A stretch of DNA of 64,000 bases from Elymus sibiricus (taxonomy: Eukaryota; Streptophyta; Magnoliopsida; Poales; Poaceae), in the NCBI GenBank assembly GCA_039707655.1, contig CM077671.1, positions 365,454,720-365,518,719 on the forward strand, in the 5' to 3' direction. A program made the position numbers and the translations under genes. Numbering within the stretch: the stretch's first letter is position 1; each line of letters starts with the position of its first letter. The notes under the pieces were generated by a model. That model searched no databases. It worked only from the letters and a program-made list of their open reading frames with translations, and was not told where the DNA came from. This document shows positions 19,021 through 31,400 of this stretch, piece by piece.

Positions 19021-20676
19021 GTATTCGTCCGCGGTCAAGGAATCAGTTCACAGACACGGATGCGAAAAACCATCATCCAACGCTATCCGCATTCATTTCA
19101 AACACCATCCAAACTAATTGGACGAATTTCGTGCAAACACAGATGGATTTCATACAAACGTGCCGAATTTCATATAGTAAACATGACGAATTTCATTACA
19201 TTTACATCAACTAAGTGGTGCTTGTCCGGCTATAGAGATATAATACAGCTAATCTATGATCGTCGGCGCCTGTTCCCCGTGTCCGGCCATGAGTCCGGAG
19301 AACCGAAGCCTCGCCTTCTCCGGTTCCGCCTTGGCGCTCTCCAGCTCCGCCTCTGTAACCTCCTTCTCCGGAGCCCCGGGAAGTGAAGTCGTCCGCCTCC
19401 ACATCGCCGCCAAGCGACTAATTGGTCGACGTTTATCATCCCGCCAAGATTGGCTTCAACGGGAGGGGAGGAGCGGTGGCCTTCTTGGGACCCGAGCATC
19501 GGCGACCTACCGTGCTATACTCTTCCTCATTGCCGGCGATGTCATCCGCTTCATAGTCGGTCTTGCCAAACACCTCGGGCGCCGCCTCGTCGAACTCCTT
19601 GTAGGTGGCCTCCAGCTCGGCCTGACGCTGGAAGTGACACTAGCGGGCGAGGCGGATGTCGCGGACGTTGTGGTAGGACTCAAGCAACGCCGTCTGCTCC
19701 GCCAGGTCATTTTCCGGCGTGATCGCCTAGTTGGAGGCGAGATCGTCCTCCGCCTGCAGGTGCTCCTGGAAGAGGTGATGGTTGTAGGCGGCGTCGGCAT
19801 GTGCCTCCCGGAACTGCTCCCCCGTACCATGTCCATGTAATGGGCACGGGCCTCGCCGATGGTCATGGTGCAAGTCACCGGCAAGGGTGGGGCAGAGGAG
19901 GATGAGGGTGGCGCAAACGAGGGTGGGGTGGAGGAGGACGAGGGTGGCGCCGGCTCGTCGACGACCGCGTCTTCCATTGCGCATCATCGTCCTCCGACTG
20001 CGTGCCGACCAACCAGTCGGAAGCAATGTTGGCCATCTCCTTCTTTTGGCCGTCGTCAGCCCGTCCCATAGAGATTTGGAGCGCGAGGAAACCATGGTGG
20101 GAGTGGTGCGAAGAGGAGAAAGGATCGAAGGCGGATGGCCGGCTATGGCCGGGGCAACAGTTTATATAGCAATGGAGGGCGGCCAAGCGACGGACAAGTG
20201 GAGCCGGAGTAGATGCCTCGTCAACCGTGCGGCATTAAATAGGGGCGGCAGACAGACAGACGGACGGGTGGCTGTCGTGCCGTTTGAACGCGGAGTAGCC
20301 GCCTGCACCGGGAAGCGGCGTAGGCGGCGCTCTCTCGGCCAGCGCTCCGCTTCAATGTCGACGTCAGTGAGAGGTCGCGTACACTCTAGCTGGTCATGAA
20401 TGCGGCACTGATGCTCTGGAGCGGTGCTGACCGGTCCGGGTGGGAAGCACGCACAGGCAAGGCAGGGGGTTGTGGTGGGCCATGGTGGTCAGAAGCGGGC
20501 TTGGGAGCCGCCCGCAAGGCCCTCCCCCCTCCCCGCGTTTGTCTCCGGTTTGCGGGAGAAAGTAAATCCGGACCACCATTCGGACCGATATCGGCTCACG
20601 CTAGATGGTTTTCATGGCCCGGACATCGCGGTACGGACGTATGTGGACGGTTTGCGGGTCGCCGTTGAAGATGCCC
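19021..20676. mobile_element. PIF/Harbinger-type element carrying a gene-like segment, left end decayed
   Basis: The right end is clear: reading inward from 20676 on the minus strand the sequence is gggcatcttcaacggcgacc, a Harbinger terminus common in wheat, followed on the plus strand by TAA (20677-20679). I could not find the matching left terminus, so the left limit is approximate. The interior has a promoter-like TATA and a minus-strand frame. Confidence 0.55.
19400..20095 (-). pseudogene. Gene-like segment inside the Harbinger-type element
   Basis: On the minus strand a TATA-like TATATAAA (plus 20161-20168) precedes an ATG at 20095 opening MVSSRSKSLWDG. A second frame continues with EMANIASDWLVGTQSEDDDA and a Pro/Arg-rich stretch; downstream, EATYKEFDEAAPEVFGKT-like sequence appears in another frame. 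The frame shifts repeatedly, so it is a decayed ORF. I do not recognise the protein. It may be an element-encoded accessory ORF or captured host sequence. Confidence 0.4.
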
Positions 20677-21064
20677 TAAGAGCATCTACAACTGGAGTCA
20701 CATTCGTCCCAACTGGACGAAGGCCTGCCCGGTCACTATTCGTAATAGAAAAGGCCTCCCAACTGGACCTGACAAATCTGGTACAAACGTCCGTGCTGAC
20801 CGACACTTTTATACCGTGTCCATATCTAGTGTGAAAATAGGGACACCCAGACATGTCCGCCATGTCGGCTCTGACAAGCCGAACCCATCCCAAATCCTCT
20901 CATATTGACTATTCAATCACTCCGACAGCACTCCTCCTGCCTCCTTCCTCCATTTCCCGCCTCCGCGCAACCACCCACCCCTTCCCTGGTAGCTGTCCGC
21001 GTAGTCGTCCTTGTCCGTCATAGCTGATGTCATCGCGGACAACCCTGTCCATCACCTTGGGCAT

Positions 21065-22651
21065 TGATACGTCTCCAACGTATCTATAATTTTTGATTGT
21101 TCCATGCTATTATATTATCTGTTTTGGATGTTTTATATGCATTAATATGTTATTTTATATTATTTTTGGGACTAACCTATTAATCTAGAGCCTAGTGCCA
21201 GTTTCTGTTTTTTCCTTGTTTTTGAGTATTGCAGATAAGGAATATTAAACGGAGTCCAAACGGAATAAAATCTTCGGAATGATTTTTCTTGGACCAGAAG
21301 AAACCTGCCAGACTTGGAGATGAAGGCAGGAGACCTGCCGTGGAGTCACAAGCCACCAGGGCGCGCCCTAGGGGGGGGGCGCCCCCCTGGCTTGTGGCCC
21401 CCCAGCAGGTCTCCTAACCCTATTCTTCGGCCTATAAATTCCCAAATATTCCCTGGATACCAAAAAGAGCCATGAAAATACTTTTCCACCGCCGGAAGCC
21501 TCTGTTCCCGTGAGATCCAATCTTGTAGCCTTTTCCGGTAATCTGCCGGAGGGGGATTCGATCACGGAGGGCATCTACATCAACTCCATTGCCCCTCCGA
21601 TGATGCGTGAGTAGTTTACCACAGACCTTCGGGTCCATAGCTAGTAGCTAGATGACTTCTTCTCTCTCTTTGTTCTTCAATACCATGTTCTTCATGATCT
21701 TCATGGAGATCTATCCGATGTAATACTCTTTTGCGGTGTGTTTGTCGAGATCCGATGAATTGTGGGTTTATGACCAGCTTATCTATGAATATTATTTGAA
21801 TCTTCTCTGAATTCTTATATGCATGATTTCATATCTTTGCAAGTTTCTTCGAGTTATTGGTTTGGTTTGGCCAACTAGATTGGTAATTCTTGCAATGGGA
21901 GAAGTGCTTAGTTTTGGGTTCAATCTTGCGGTGTCCTCACCCAGTGACAAAGTAGGGGTAGCGAGGCACGTATTTGTATTGTTGCCATCGAGGATAAAAA
22001 GATGGGGTTTTCATCATATTGCTTGAGTTTATCCCTCTACATCATGTCATCTTACCTAATGCGTTACTCTGTTCTTCATGAACTTAATACTCTAGATGCA
22101 GGCAGGAGTCGGTCAATGTGTGGAGTAATAGTAGTAGATGCAGAATCGTTTCGGTCTACTTGACACGTACGTGATGCCTATATGCATAATCATTGCCTTG
22201 GATATCGTCATAACTATGCGCTTTTCTATCAATTGCTCGACAGTAATTTGTTCACCCACCGTATTATTTTCCTTCATGAGAGAAGCCTCTAGTGAAACCT
22301 ATGGCCCCCGGGTCTATTTTCCATCTTATATTTTCAGATCTATAAACCAAAAATACCAAAAATACTTCACTGCAATCTTTTTACTTTTGTTTTACTTTTC
22401 GTTTTAGCAATCTTTTATATCTATCTCTATCAGATCTCATCCTTGCAAATAACCGTGAAGGGATTGACAACCCCTTTTAGCGTTGGGTGCAAGAGTTTGA
22501 TTGTTTGTGTAGGTGCGAAGATTGGGAACTTGCTTGTATCTCCTACTGGATTGATACCTTGGTTCTCAACAACTGAGGGAAATACTTATCTACTTTGCTG
22601 CATCACCCTTTCCTCTTCAAGGGAAAACCAACGCAAGCTCAAGAAGTAGCA
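21065..22651 (+). mobile_element. Solo LTR of a gypsy retrotransposon, 1587 bp, TSD GGCAT
   Basis: Starts tgatacgtctccaacgtatc, the start of a common Triticeae gypsy LTR type, and ends ...caagaagtagca. Flanked by GGCAT on both sides (21060-21064 and 22652-22656). No internal domain is present, so this is the product of LTR-LTR recombination. A palindromic GC block lies at about 21360-21400. Confidence 0.9.
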
Positions 22652-22706
22652 GGCATGACTGATGCGTCGGCGAAATCGGTCGGGCTCCCCGATGCGGCGG
22701 TCTTTG

Positions 22707-25700
22707 TGTGACACCCTGGTTTTATGCTACAGTGATGATTGTAATTAAGCTACAGTAATGGCCAAATGATTAAGCTAATCTTTTGCTAAACAGGGCTTGA
22801 TCAAGTTGAAGTTCAAATTCTAGATCAAATTTCAATTCAAATGCCCTAGGATTATTGTGGTAAAAATAAATTTTCAAACAGCAAAGGAAAAATGTTGCAT
22901 ACTTGTGGAAAAATCCAAAACAATGATGGTTGAGGAAAACAACATCACCAAGCTCATGGTGTGGACCCCACCAACCAATAACAGAAGCTAAAAGCATTTT
23001 AAAGTGATATTTAATTCATTTTTTGAAATTGCCAACAGTTTCCAAAATGCCCAAAATGAATATGGCCCTACAGAATATTGTCAAGTATTATTTGGGACCA
23101 GTGGCATATTTTTGCAGTAAAGAAATATTGCCAATTTAAATTGGAACAGGAGCTGTGGAGAAATTGGAAAAAGAAAAGGGAAAGAAATAGAAAAACCTCC
23201 CTGTGCACTTAGGCCCAGTGGCTACAGTGCGGCCCAGCCCACGGAGGCCTCCTCCTACCTGCTCCCGCCCCGCTGTCGCCCACGCCATGGCCGGAGCTCG
23301 GCCTCGCCGTCGCCGTTCGCCACGCCGACGGGAGCAGGTGGGCGAGGGGATAAGCTCGCCCCCGAGCCCTCCCCCTGGTCGCCTTGCTCACTCTCCCCCC
23401 CTCGCTCTCCTCCCTCTCTCCCTCCTCCAGATCTCGCTCGAGCCCGCGCCGCCGTCGCCATGGCCATCGGCTAGCCGCGGCCCCCGAGCTCCATTCGCCT
23501 CGCCATCTTGCCCAGAAGCTCCGCCGTCGACCGGCGCGTCCATCCCGACCCCAAGCCCGTGCCCGGAGCCCCTGCTTCGCCCCCGCGCCATCTTCTTCCT
23601 CCTCGGCTCCGACGAGCTTCGCCGCCGAATCCGCCGCACCGAGCCCTCCCCGAGCCCACTTGAGCACACCTACAGGCGCCCAGTGAGCTCCGCCTCCCTC
23701 TCCCTCTCTTCCCCGTGCGTTTTCGCCGCCGTCGCCGTTCGCCACGCCGACGGGAGCAGGTGGGCGAAGGGATAAGCTCGCCCCCGAGCCCTCCCCCTGG
23801 TCGCCTCGCTCACTCTCCCCCCCTCGCTCTCCTCCCTCTCTCCCTCCTCCAGATCTCGCTCGAGCCCGCGCCGCCGTCGCCATGGGCTACTGCCCGTTGC
23901 ACTCACCGCACCCCGTAGCTCCTCCCCAGCCCCTCCGTTTGCTCGCTAGCTCGCCATAGCACCGTCCCCCTCGAGCTCCCGTACGCGCCGCCGCCTTCGC
24001 TCGTCGCCGGCACCGTTTCCGGCCAAGTCCGGCCATGCCACCGCCACCACATGATGCGGCGTCGAGTGGCCGTTCGAACGGACCCAGCCACACGCCGAAC
24101 GGCCCTCTGTGGCGAATCCCGACGCTGGCCCGTGCCCTCCGCCGCGTTTCGGCGTCGCCGGCGTTGAGCCGCCGGCCGCCGCCGACGTGGCTGGGCTGGG
24201 GCCACCCCCAGTGACCCTGCCAGTGGGCCACGGGCGACCCAGTTGACCAGTTGACTTAGTCAACTGGATGACTGGGCACAGCCCAGTCACTGACATGTGG
24301 GGCCCAGTCCCCCTGTGCCTATGACATGTGGGCCACGTCTGTCAGTAGATTAATTAGTAAATAGGTTAAATAAAAACTAATTAATTTGCCTAATCTGACA
24401 CTGACAGTAGGCCCCACTAGCTAATTAACCCATTTAGTTAAAATTAACCCTGTTTAATTAGCTGAGCCACTGACATGTGGGGCCCACACCCCTAATTAGT
24501 TCTGTAGATTAGTTTAACCCTCTGTTAAACCTAGAGAGGCTGACAGGTGGGCCCCACCTGTCAGTTTGACCCAGTCAGCAGCTCAGCTGACTGCTGACGC
24601 AATGCTGACCTCCTGCTGACGTCATAATTAATTTCTGTTATTTAAAATAATTCCAGAAAATGTTTAAAATCTTTGAAAATTCATATAAAATAAACCGTAG
24701 TTCAGATGAAAAAACTTTATACATGAAAGTTGATCAGAAAAATCCCACGAATCCAAATATGCCCTCCGTTCATCTGTCACATGCTCCTAGCATGATGAAC
24801 ATGGAACTTTCCCCTCCGGATCGTTTGTTTAATAAATCCAAAGACCCGGGAAATATCGTCAGATATTCTCCCGCTTCGTCTGCAACGCGTAGTACTGCGT
24901 TAGTGCATGCCTTAGCCCTGCATAATGCCATGTCATGCATCGTATTGCATCTATTTGCTTGTATTTATTGTTTCTTCCCCCTCTCCTCTCCGGTAGACCC
25001 CGAGACCGACGCTGCTGCCGGGTACGACTACGCCGTTGACGTTCAGCCTTTTGCCGCAGAGCAGCAAGGCAAGCAACCCCCCCTTGAGCATTCCGATATC
25101 GCCTATTCCTTTTCCCTCTTATTCTTGCATTAGAATTTTGCTACTGTATTAGCTAGCTCCTATTCTGATGCATAGCATGTTTTTGATAAACTGTTACTTT
25201 ACCTGCAATCATACCAACTGCTTAGTATAGGTTGATCAGTGAATCCCCAGTGGCCCCTTAGTCCCAGTTGCCCCTGCTTCTTCATCGACGACCCGACGAC
25301 TCGAAGACTCGAAGACTCGGTCAACCGACCGACAAGCCAGGCCCCTCACATCACCGCACACCCCTTAGTTGTACGACTCTGCAGCGCTACTATCGAGTAC
25401 CGGGGGTGACACCTCGTGAAGTACTCATGATGCTAGCTCTGTAGTGCAGCTAGTCGGTCGTGGTTATCGAGGGTGATTCCTCTTTTACCACTCCCGACGA
25501 TGACTCTGTCGTGCAACCCCTCAAGTGTGGGACCCTCGAGGGTGATTCCTCTAAGTTCACCTTGACGGTTTCATCGAGCGGGGCCCCTTGAGGGTGATTC
25601 CTCAAGTTCTGTCTTTATGTTTTATACACACAGTTACTATGACCAGGTTACTGAAACATGTTGGTGATGGGTCGGCCCTGAGGGGTACCCACGGTTTGAT

Positions 25701-27026
25701 GATGATGAGGCGTGGACTGGCGAGAGAGGCCTTTGCCACACATCCTCGAGACGGGGTGACAGACCGCACTTCATGGGTCGCGCTTTCCCCGCATTAATAA
25801 AATGCTAATGGGTTGGGTACTTGATCTGAGTTAGGTTGTTGGCCTTAATACGCACTAACCATCACGTGGGAAAGTTATGGGCACTCAGCGTCGTTGTATC
25901 AGCCGAAGCTCTTCGGACGTCAGCAATGGAGCGGCGCGCGCCCAAGTGGTCCGCAACGGCATCGCGCTTGTTACTAAGGGGTGCTAGGACTGACCTCGGC
26001 CGCCCTCGCATCGTGCAGGTGTGCAAAGGGTGATTGGGCCCATGACCCCTACGCGCATAGGATTTAGACCGGCGGGCTGGCCTCTTCGTTGAGTCTAGGT
26101 GGGGCGACGACGTGCTGATATCCCGAGGCCGGGCATGACCCAGGAAAGTGTGTCCGGCCGAAGGTGACTCAGGCGTGTTGGGGAATATGTGGTTTACCCC
26201 TGCAGGGATGAATAATCTATTCGAATAGCCGTGTACACGGTAACAGGACGACTTGGAGTTGTGCCTTGACCTTATACAACTATAATTGTGATTTAATTTG
26301 AAATGAATGTGGCTCCGGGATTGCTTCCTCGCAGGGAGTCGAGGAAGAATCTCTGGGCGTGGTTACTTAATAAAAATTGCTACAACTATATGACTATATA
26401 TGAGACACAGGTCTACTCTCTTCTAATGCTGCAAGATGCTGAAGATGCTAGTCTTCGATAGGACTAGGCCTTCTCCCTAATCTTGCTTTCTGCAGTCAGT
26501 CCAGATATAACCCATTCCCTTGATAATGATGCATACTTAGCATAGTTCTGATGTCAGTCTTGCGAGTACTTTGGATGAGTACTCACCGCTGCTTTGCAAT
26601 CTCTTTTCCCCTCGATACGATTTCCGCGTTCAGACGATGGAGCCCAGGAGATGGAGTACGTCGGAGACGACTACTACACCACCGCTGGAGCCTACTACTA
26701 TGTGGAGAACGCCGATGCTCAGGAGTAGTTAGGAGGTTCCCAGGCAGGAGGCCTCGCCTCTTTCGATCCGCTGTTTATGTTTGTGCTAGCCTTCTTAAGG
26801 CAAACTTGTCTAACTTATGTCTGTACTCAGATATTATTTGCTTCCGCTAACTCGTGCTTTGTCGAGCTTTGTATTCGAGCCCTCGAGGCCCCTGGCTTGT
26901 AATATGAAGCTGTATGACTTTAATTTGTGTCTTTTGTTGTGTTGTGATATCAATCAGTGAGTCCCTAATCTTGGTCGTACGCATTGCGTGCATGATTAGC
27001 GTACGGACGAGAATGGGGGCGTCACA
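22707..27026 (+). repeat. 5' LTR of the Tekay-like gypsy element, 4320 bp
   Basis: Begins TGTGACACCCTGG and ends GGGGGCGTCACA (terminal TGTGAC/GTCACA inverted). It is followed by the primer site. This LTR is unusually long. It differs from the second LTR (32928-37169, 4242 bp) by scattered substitutions and by a replacement at about 23726-23882, where a copy of upstream LTR sequence (about 23308-23462) has replaced the original. The GC-rich half (23200-24250) yields many spurious ORFs on both strands. Confidence 0.92.
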
Positions 27027-27029
27027 AGT

Positions 27030-27041
27030 TGGTATCAGAGC
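27030..27041 (+). promoter_or_regulatory. Primer binding site, tRNA-iMet type (copy A)
   Basis: TGGTATCAGAGC, complementary to the 3' end of plant initiator tRNA-Met, three bases after the LTR end. It defines the start of the internal region. Confidence 0.92.
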
Positions 27042-27348
27042 CGACTGCCTGTAGGTAGCCCCCTTTCCAACTCCTTGGCCGAAGTTGAGTCTAGTCATTG
27101 AAAAACTTTTACTAACATTGTTGTGTGGCTTACGGGCCCACATCTCAATCGGGTGGTATTAGGATCTTTTATTCCTCGTCTATACTCTGGGTTCTAATCT
27201 CTCTTCTCTTTCGGGTTAAAGATTTTGCTAAATCTAACATTAGGTTCTCGTGATCACATCCACCGGAGAATTGTTTCGTCGAAAGTTGTCTTCTTTGAAG
27301 TTATGATGCACACACTGTCATTTGACATCTTGAATCTCCTTGTTACAG

Positions 27349-28146
27349 ATGCGTCCCGGTAGGCAGATCGTTCGTCTGACCTACGCGCACGATACAACTG
27401 GGTTCCCGGCCATTCTGGTCGGCCTATTGAAGAAGCTGGGATATCGCTGGTACCCCGAGTACACTGTTTACGAGGACTACCGCGAGTTCAACCAGGAACA
27501 GTATGAGGCTGAGATGGTTATCTGGGATCGACAGGACCGCTCCATCACTAAGCTGCACACCTTCCGTGGCGTTGGAGTGACTGTTGAGATGGCAGTACAT
27601 GATTCTGCCTATGCTGCTATTGTTCGTCTCCGTGCAGCGAACCCTTGTTTGGAGGAGACGGCATACAGATACATCCCGTATGTCCCTGCTGGAGTTGATA
27701 CTGCGGCCGACGCTGAGGTCATGACCCCTTTTGCACGGCAGCGTACCGACCGGTCCTACACTGCTGTCTGCACCCCCTACGCGAGTCGTCGTTACGACCC
27801 ACAGGTTCTGGTTCAGTACACTGAGGCTCTGGATCGCACTGTCAGGGCTCTTAACGTCGAGCTGTACGCCACCCGTGCTCGTCTGTATCAGGCTATGGAG
27901 CACTTGTTGCCAGCAGTTCGTGCGAGGATACATCCGGAGCACATCCTTTACCCGCCTCGGACTGAGTTTCCCCCAGGTCTTGGATGGCCTGAGGTTGGAG
28001 GTCGTACTCCGGCACGTGGACCTGCGCTCCCGCTTGGTATGCATGTTCTACATCGGAGTGTGCACGGGATGCAGGACCCTGCCACTAGGTTTCACAACCA
28101 GGGTCATCTGCAGTTCCGTGGCTACTTTCGTTATCCCCGACGTTGA
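27349..28146 (+). CDS. Extra ORF upstream of gag in the gypsy element, copy A, 265 aa
   Basis: An uninterrupted frame between the primer site and gag on the same strand as gag-pol. The ATG at 27349 lies directly after cttgttacag, which looks like a 3' splice acceptor, so a spliced subgenomic transcript is possible. The protein starts MRPGRQIVRLTYAHDTTGF, is rich in Arg, Tyr and Ala, and has a long amphipathic helix at about residues 165-210 (LVQYTEALDRTVRALNVELY). I see no nucleocapsid zinc knuckle, protease or membrane segment and do not recognise a family. The second copy at 37492 differs at only two residues. It is neither gag nor pol; a role in packaging, movement or regulation is speculation. 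Confidence 0.7.
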   Translation: MRPGRQIVRLTYAHDTTGFPAILVGLLKKLGYRWYPEYTVYEDYREFNQEQYEAEMVIWDRQDRSITKLHTFRGVGVTVEMAVHDSAYAAIVRLRAANPCLEETAYRYIPYVPAGVDTAADAEVMTPFARQRTDRSYTAVCTPYASRRYDPQVLVQYTEALDRTVRALNVELYATRARLYQAMEHLLPAVRARIHPEHILYPPRTEFPPGLGWPEVGGRTPARGPALPLGMHVLHRSVHGMQDPATRFHNQGHLQFRGYFRYPRR

Positions 28147-28415
28147 TGTAGCATATCGCTATGTCTCGTTGTTGTATCTCTCCACCGCGTGCCTGCGTGC
28201 CGCCTAGTTGTCTAGGTTATTTTCATGCCGGACCTATCGTCTATTTTGTAATGAACTTATGGTTTGTAATAGACCTATGTATGGATCTGTATGTTGAAAT
28301 TTGAACTACTATGTCGTATCTATTGCACTGCTTTCTTTGTGCAATTTACTTCATGAACGATTCATTGTTTTTGCAATTACCCAATGCTAAACTACCACTG
28401 TTAAAATTTGACAAA

Positions 28416-31400
28416 ATGGTTAGGCCAGCTGGTCGTGGTCGTGGTGCGCCTGAACCACCACCACCACCGGACTACATGGCTGGTATGATGCAACAGTTTG
28501 AACTGAATCGCCAATTTATGCAAGGGCTTATGGACCAGTTCCCAAGACCGAATATGAATCAGCAGCCAGCCCCAATGACTCTGCAAGACTTCATGCGCCT
28601 CAACCCTGCGATCTACCGCAGCTCTACTCAGCCGCTTGACGCAGATGACTGGCTCCGTGACATCACTTATGAGCTGGAGTCTTCAGGCGCCCCAGAGGCT
28701 AGCTATGTAACCTTTGCCTCATACTTTCTGAAGGGCCCCTCTGCTCAATGGTGGGACAGCCACAGGCGCTCTCAGCCTGTTGGAACAATCATCACCTGGC
28801 CAGAGTTCCAAGCTGCGTTCCGTGCTCGTCACATTCCTCAGGGAATGATGGATAAGAAGAAGCGTGAATTCCGCAACTTAGTCCAGGGCAACAAGACTGT
28901 GGATGCTTGTCAGCGGGAATTTCTGGATTTGTCTCGCTATGCTGAAGAAGACGTTGCAACTGATGCTCGTAGGTAGGAGAAGTTCCGTGAGGGCCTCCAC
29001 CCAGATATCAAGCTGGCACTCCTTGCTCAAGACTTCGGTAACTTTGCCACCTTGGTGAACAAGTCTATTATAGTGGAGACGGGTCTGCAGGACTACAAAG
29101 ACAGCAGCAAGCGCAACCGTGACATGGGCTCATCTTCGGGTCCATCTGCTCAGAAGCGCAAGGTCTGGATCCCCCACAACATGTACCATGCACCGCCTCC
29201 TGCTCCGCGGCCGTCCTATGCTGCACCTCGTCTGCCTCCACCCCCACCTAGGCAGCCGAGGCTCCCAGCTCTGCCACCATGAGCTCCTGTTCCCCCTTCT
29301 CGTCCTGAGGATGGGTTGTGCTTCAAGTGTGGTCGCCCAGGACACCGTGCTAGAGACTGCAGGCAGAATCAGAATCAACTTGCACTGCCTGCCAACCAGC
29401 CCCGCCACAGCAATGACAGGCCCGCTCAGGGTCGTGCTCAAGCTAACAATGCTGAACTGAATGAAGCTCAAGACCAGCCTGCTACCGTGATGGGTACTCT
29501 TCTCGTTAACTCCGTACCAGCTTCTGTATTGTTTGATACAGAAGCATCGCATTCTTTCATGTCTGAAGATTTCGCATACATGCATGGCATTAAGTACGAG
29601 GAGATGAACATCCCAATAGTGGTAAACACCCCCGCTGGCCAATGTCGAACCTCAATGGTTTGTCAAGATGTCCCCATTGAAATAGAAGGAATGGAATTCC
29701 ATGCTTCCCCCATTATATTGAAGTCTTCCAAGATCGACCTTATTTTGGGAATGGATTGGTTGAAGGCACATACCACTTCCGTCGTTTGTGCCACCAAAAC
29801 TGTCCACCTTCTGCATCCTTCGAATGAGATAGTCAGCTACCATGCTCATCTTGTTCGAGATGCTGAAGCCCGACTATATGCCTTGAATGCATTAAATGAG
29901 TCACCTCTTGAAGGGATTGAAAACATTCCAGTTGTCCGGGATTTCCAAGATGTTTTTTTGGAAGAACTTCCAGGGATCCCCCCTGCTAGAGCTGTCGAGT
30001 TTGTCATTGACTTGGTACCTGGTACCACTCCTATAGCCAAGCGTCCGTATAAGATGCCACCACATGAACTCCTAGAACTTAAGCAAGAAATTGACAATTC
30101 GCTTCGTCTGGGTTTCATTCGTCCAAGTTCCTCTGCTTGGGGAGCGCCTTCTCTCTTTGTCAAGAAGAAAGATGGTACGAATCGATTGGTCCAAGATTAC
30201 CGTCCCATCAACCAAGCAACGATTCAAAACAAATATCCGCTTCCACGGATCAACGATCTGTATGATCAACTTGCTGGATCATCAGTATTTTCTAAACTCG
30301 ACTTGAGGTTGGGTTACCATCAGATCCGGGTTCGTGAAGAGGATATTCCCAAGACTGCATTTGTTACTCGCTATGGTTCATACGAGTACACCGTCATGTC
30401 TTTCGGCTTAACCAATGCTCCAGCAACCTTCTCTCGCTTGATGAAATATATTTTTATGGATTACCTCGATAAATTCGTCGTGGTTTATCTGGATGATATT
30501 CTGGTATTCTCCAAGAATAAAGAAAAGCATGATGAACATCTTCATCTTATACTGGAGAGGCTTCGAGAACATCAACTCTATGCTAAGTATTCAAAGTGTG
30601 AGTTCTGGATGGACGAAGTGACCTACCTTGGTCACGTGATCTCCAAGGATGGTATTGCGGTCAACCCTGAACGAGTTCAGGCTATTCTTGACTGGACTCC
30701 CCCGAAGAATGTCAAGCAAGTCAGAAGTTTTCTCGGTCTCGCCAGCTATTGCCGTCGATTCGTCGAGAACTTCTCCAAGATTGCAAAGCCCTTAACCAAT
30801 TTGCTTCACAAAGGTGTTAAATCTGAGTGAACAGAAAAATGTCAGGAGAGTTTTCAGGCACTTAAGGACAAGTTGACCTCTGCTCCAGTGCTTGCTCCTC
30901 CGGATACTCGTAAGGACTTTACCATTTATTGTGACGCTTCTCGTCAGGGAATAGGTTGTGTCCTAATGCAAGAACGCAGAGTAGTTGCTTATGCATCCCG
31001 TCAATTGCGTCCTCATGAAGAGAACTACCCAGTTCATGACCTTGAACTTGCTGCAGTAATTCATGCACTGAAAGAGTGGCGGCAATACCTTGTTGGTAAT
31101 CGTTGCGAGATCTACACCAACCACCAAAGTCTGAAGTACTTGTTTACTCAGCCAGATCTGAATCTCCGTCAACAACGATGGATGGAACGAATAGCAGATT
31201 ACAATGTGGGTATTTCTTATACCCCAGGCAAGGCTAATGTAATGGCTGATGCTTTGAGCCGCAAGTCGTACTGAAATCATCTTCAGGTTCATAAGGTTCA
31301 TCCCCGTCTTCAAGAAGAATTTCGCAAGCTGAACCTCCATATTGTTCCTCAGGGTTATCTCACTCCCCCTCCTGAAGGATCCTACAAAATGAACCTCCAC

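Noticed and set aside
23203..24296. Many long Arg/Pro/Ala-rich ORFs on both strands in the first LTR (and the matching set at 33425-34447)
   Set aside because: They overlap in most frames, are purely compositional in GC-rich LTR sequence, and change frame between the two LTR copies at the local replacement.
27424..28044. Minus-strand ORF opposite the extra gypsy ORF
   Set aside because: Antisense shadow; the plus-strand frame is codirectional with gag and starts after a splice-acceptor-like site.
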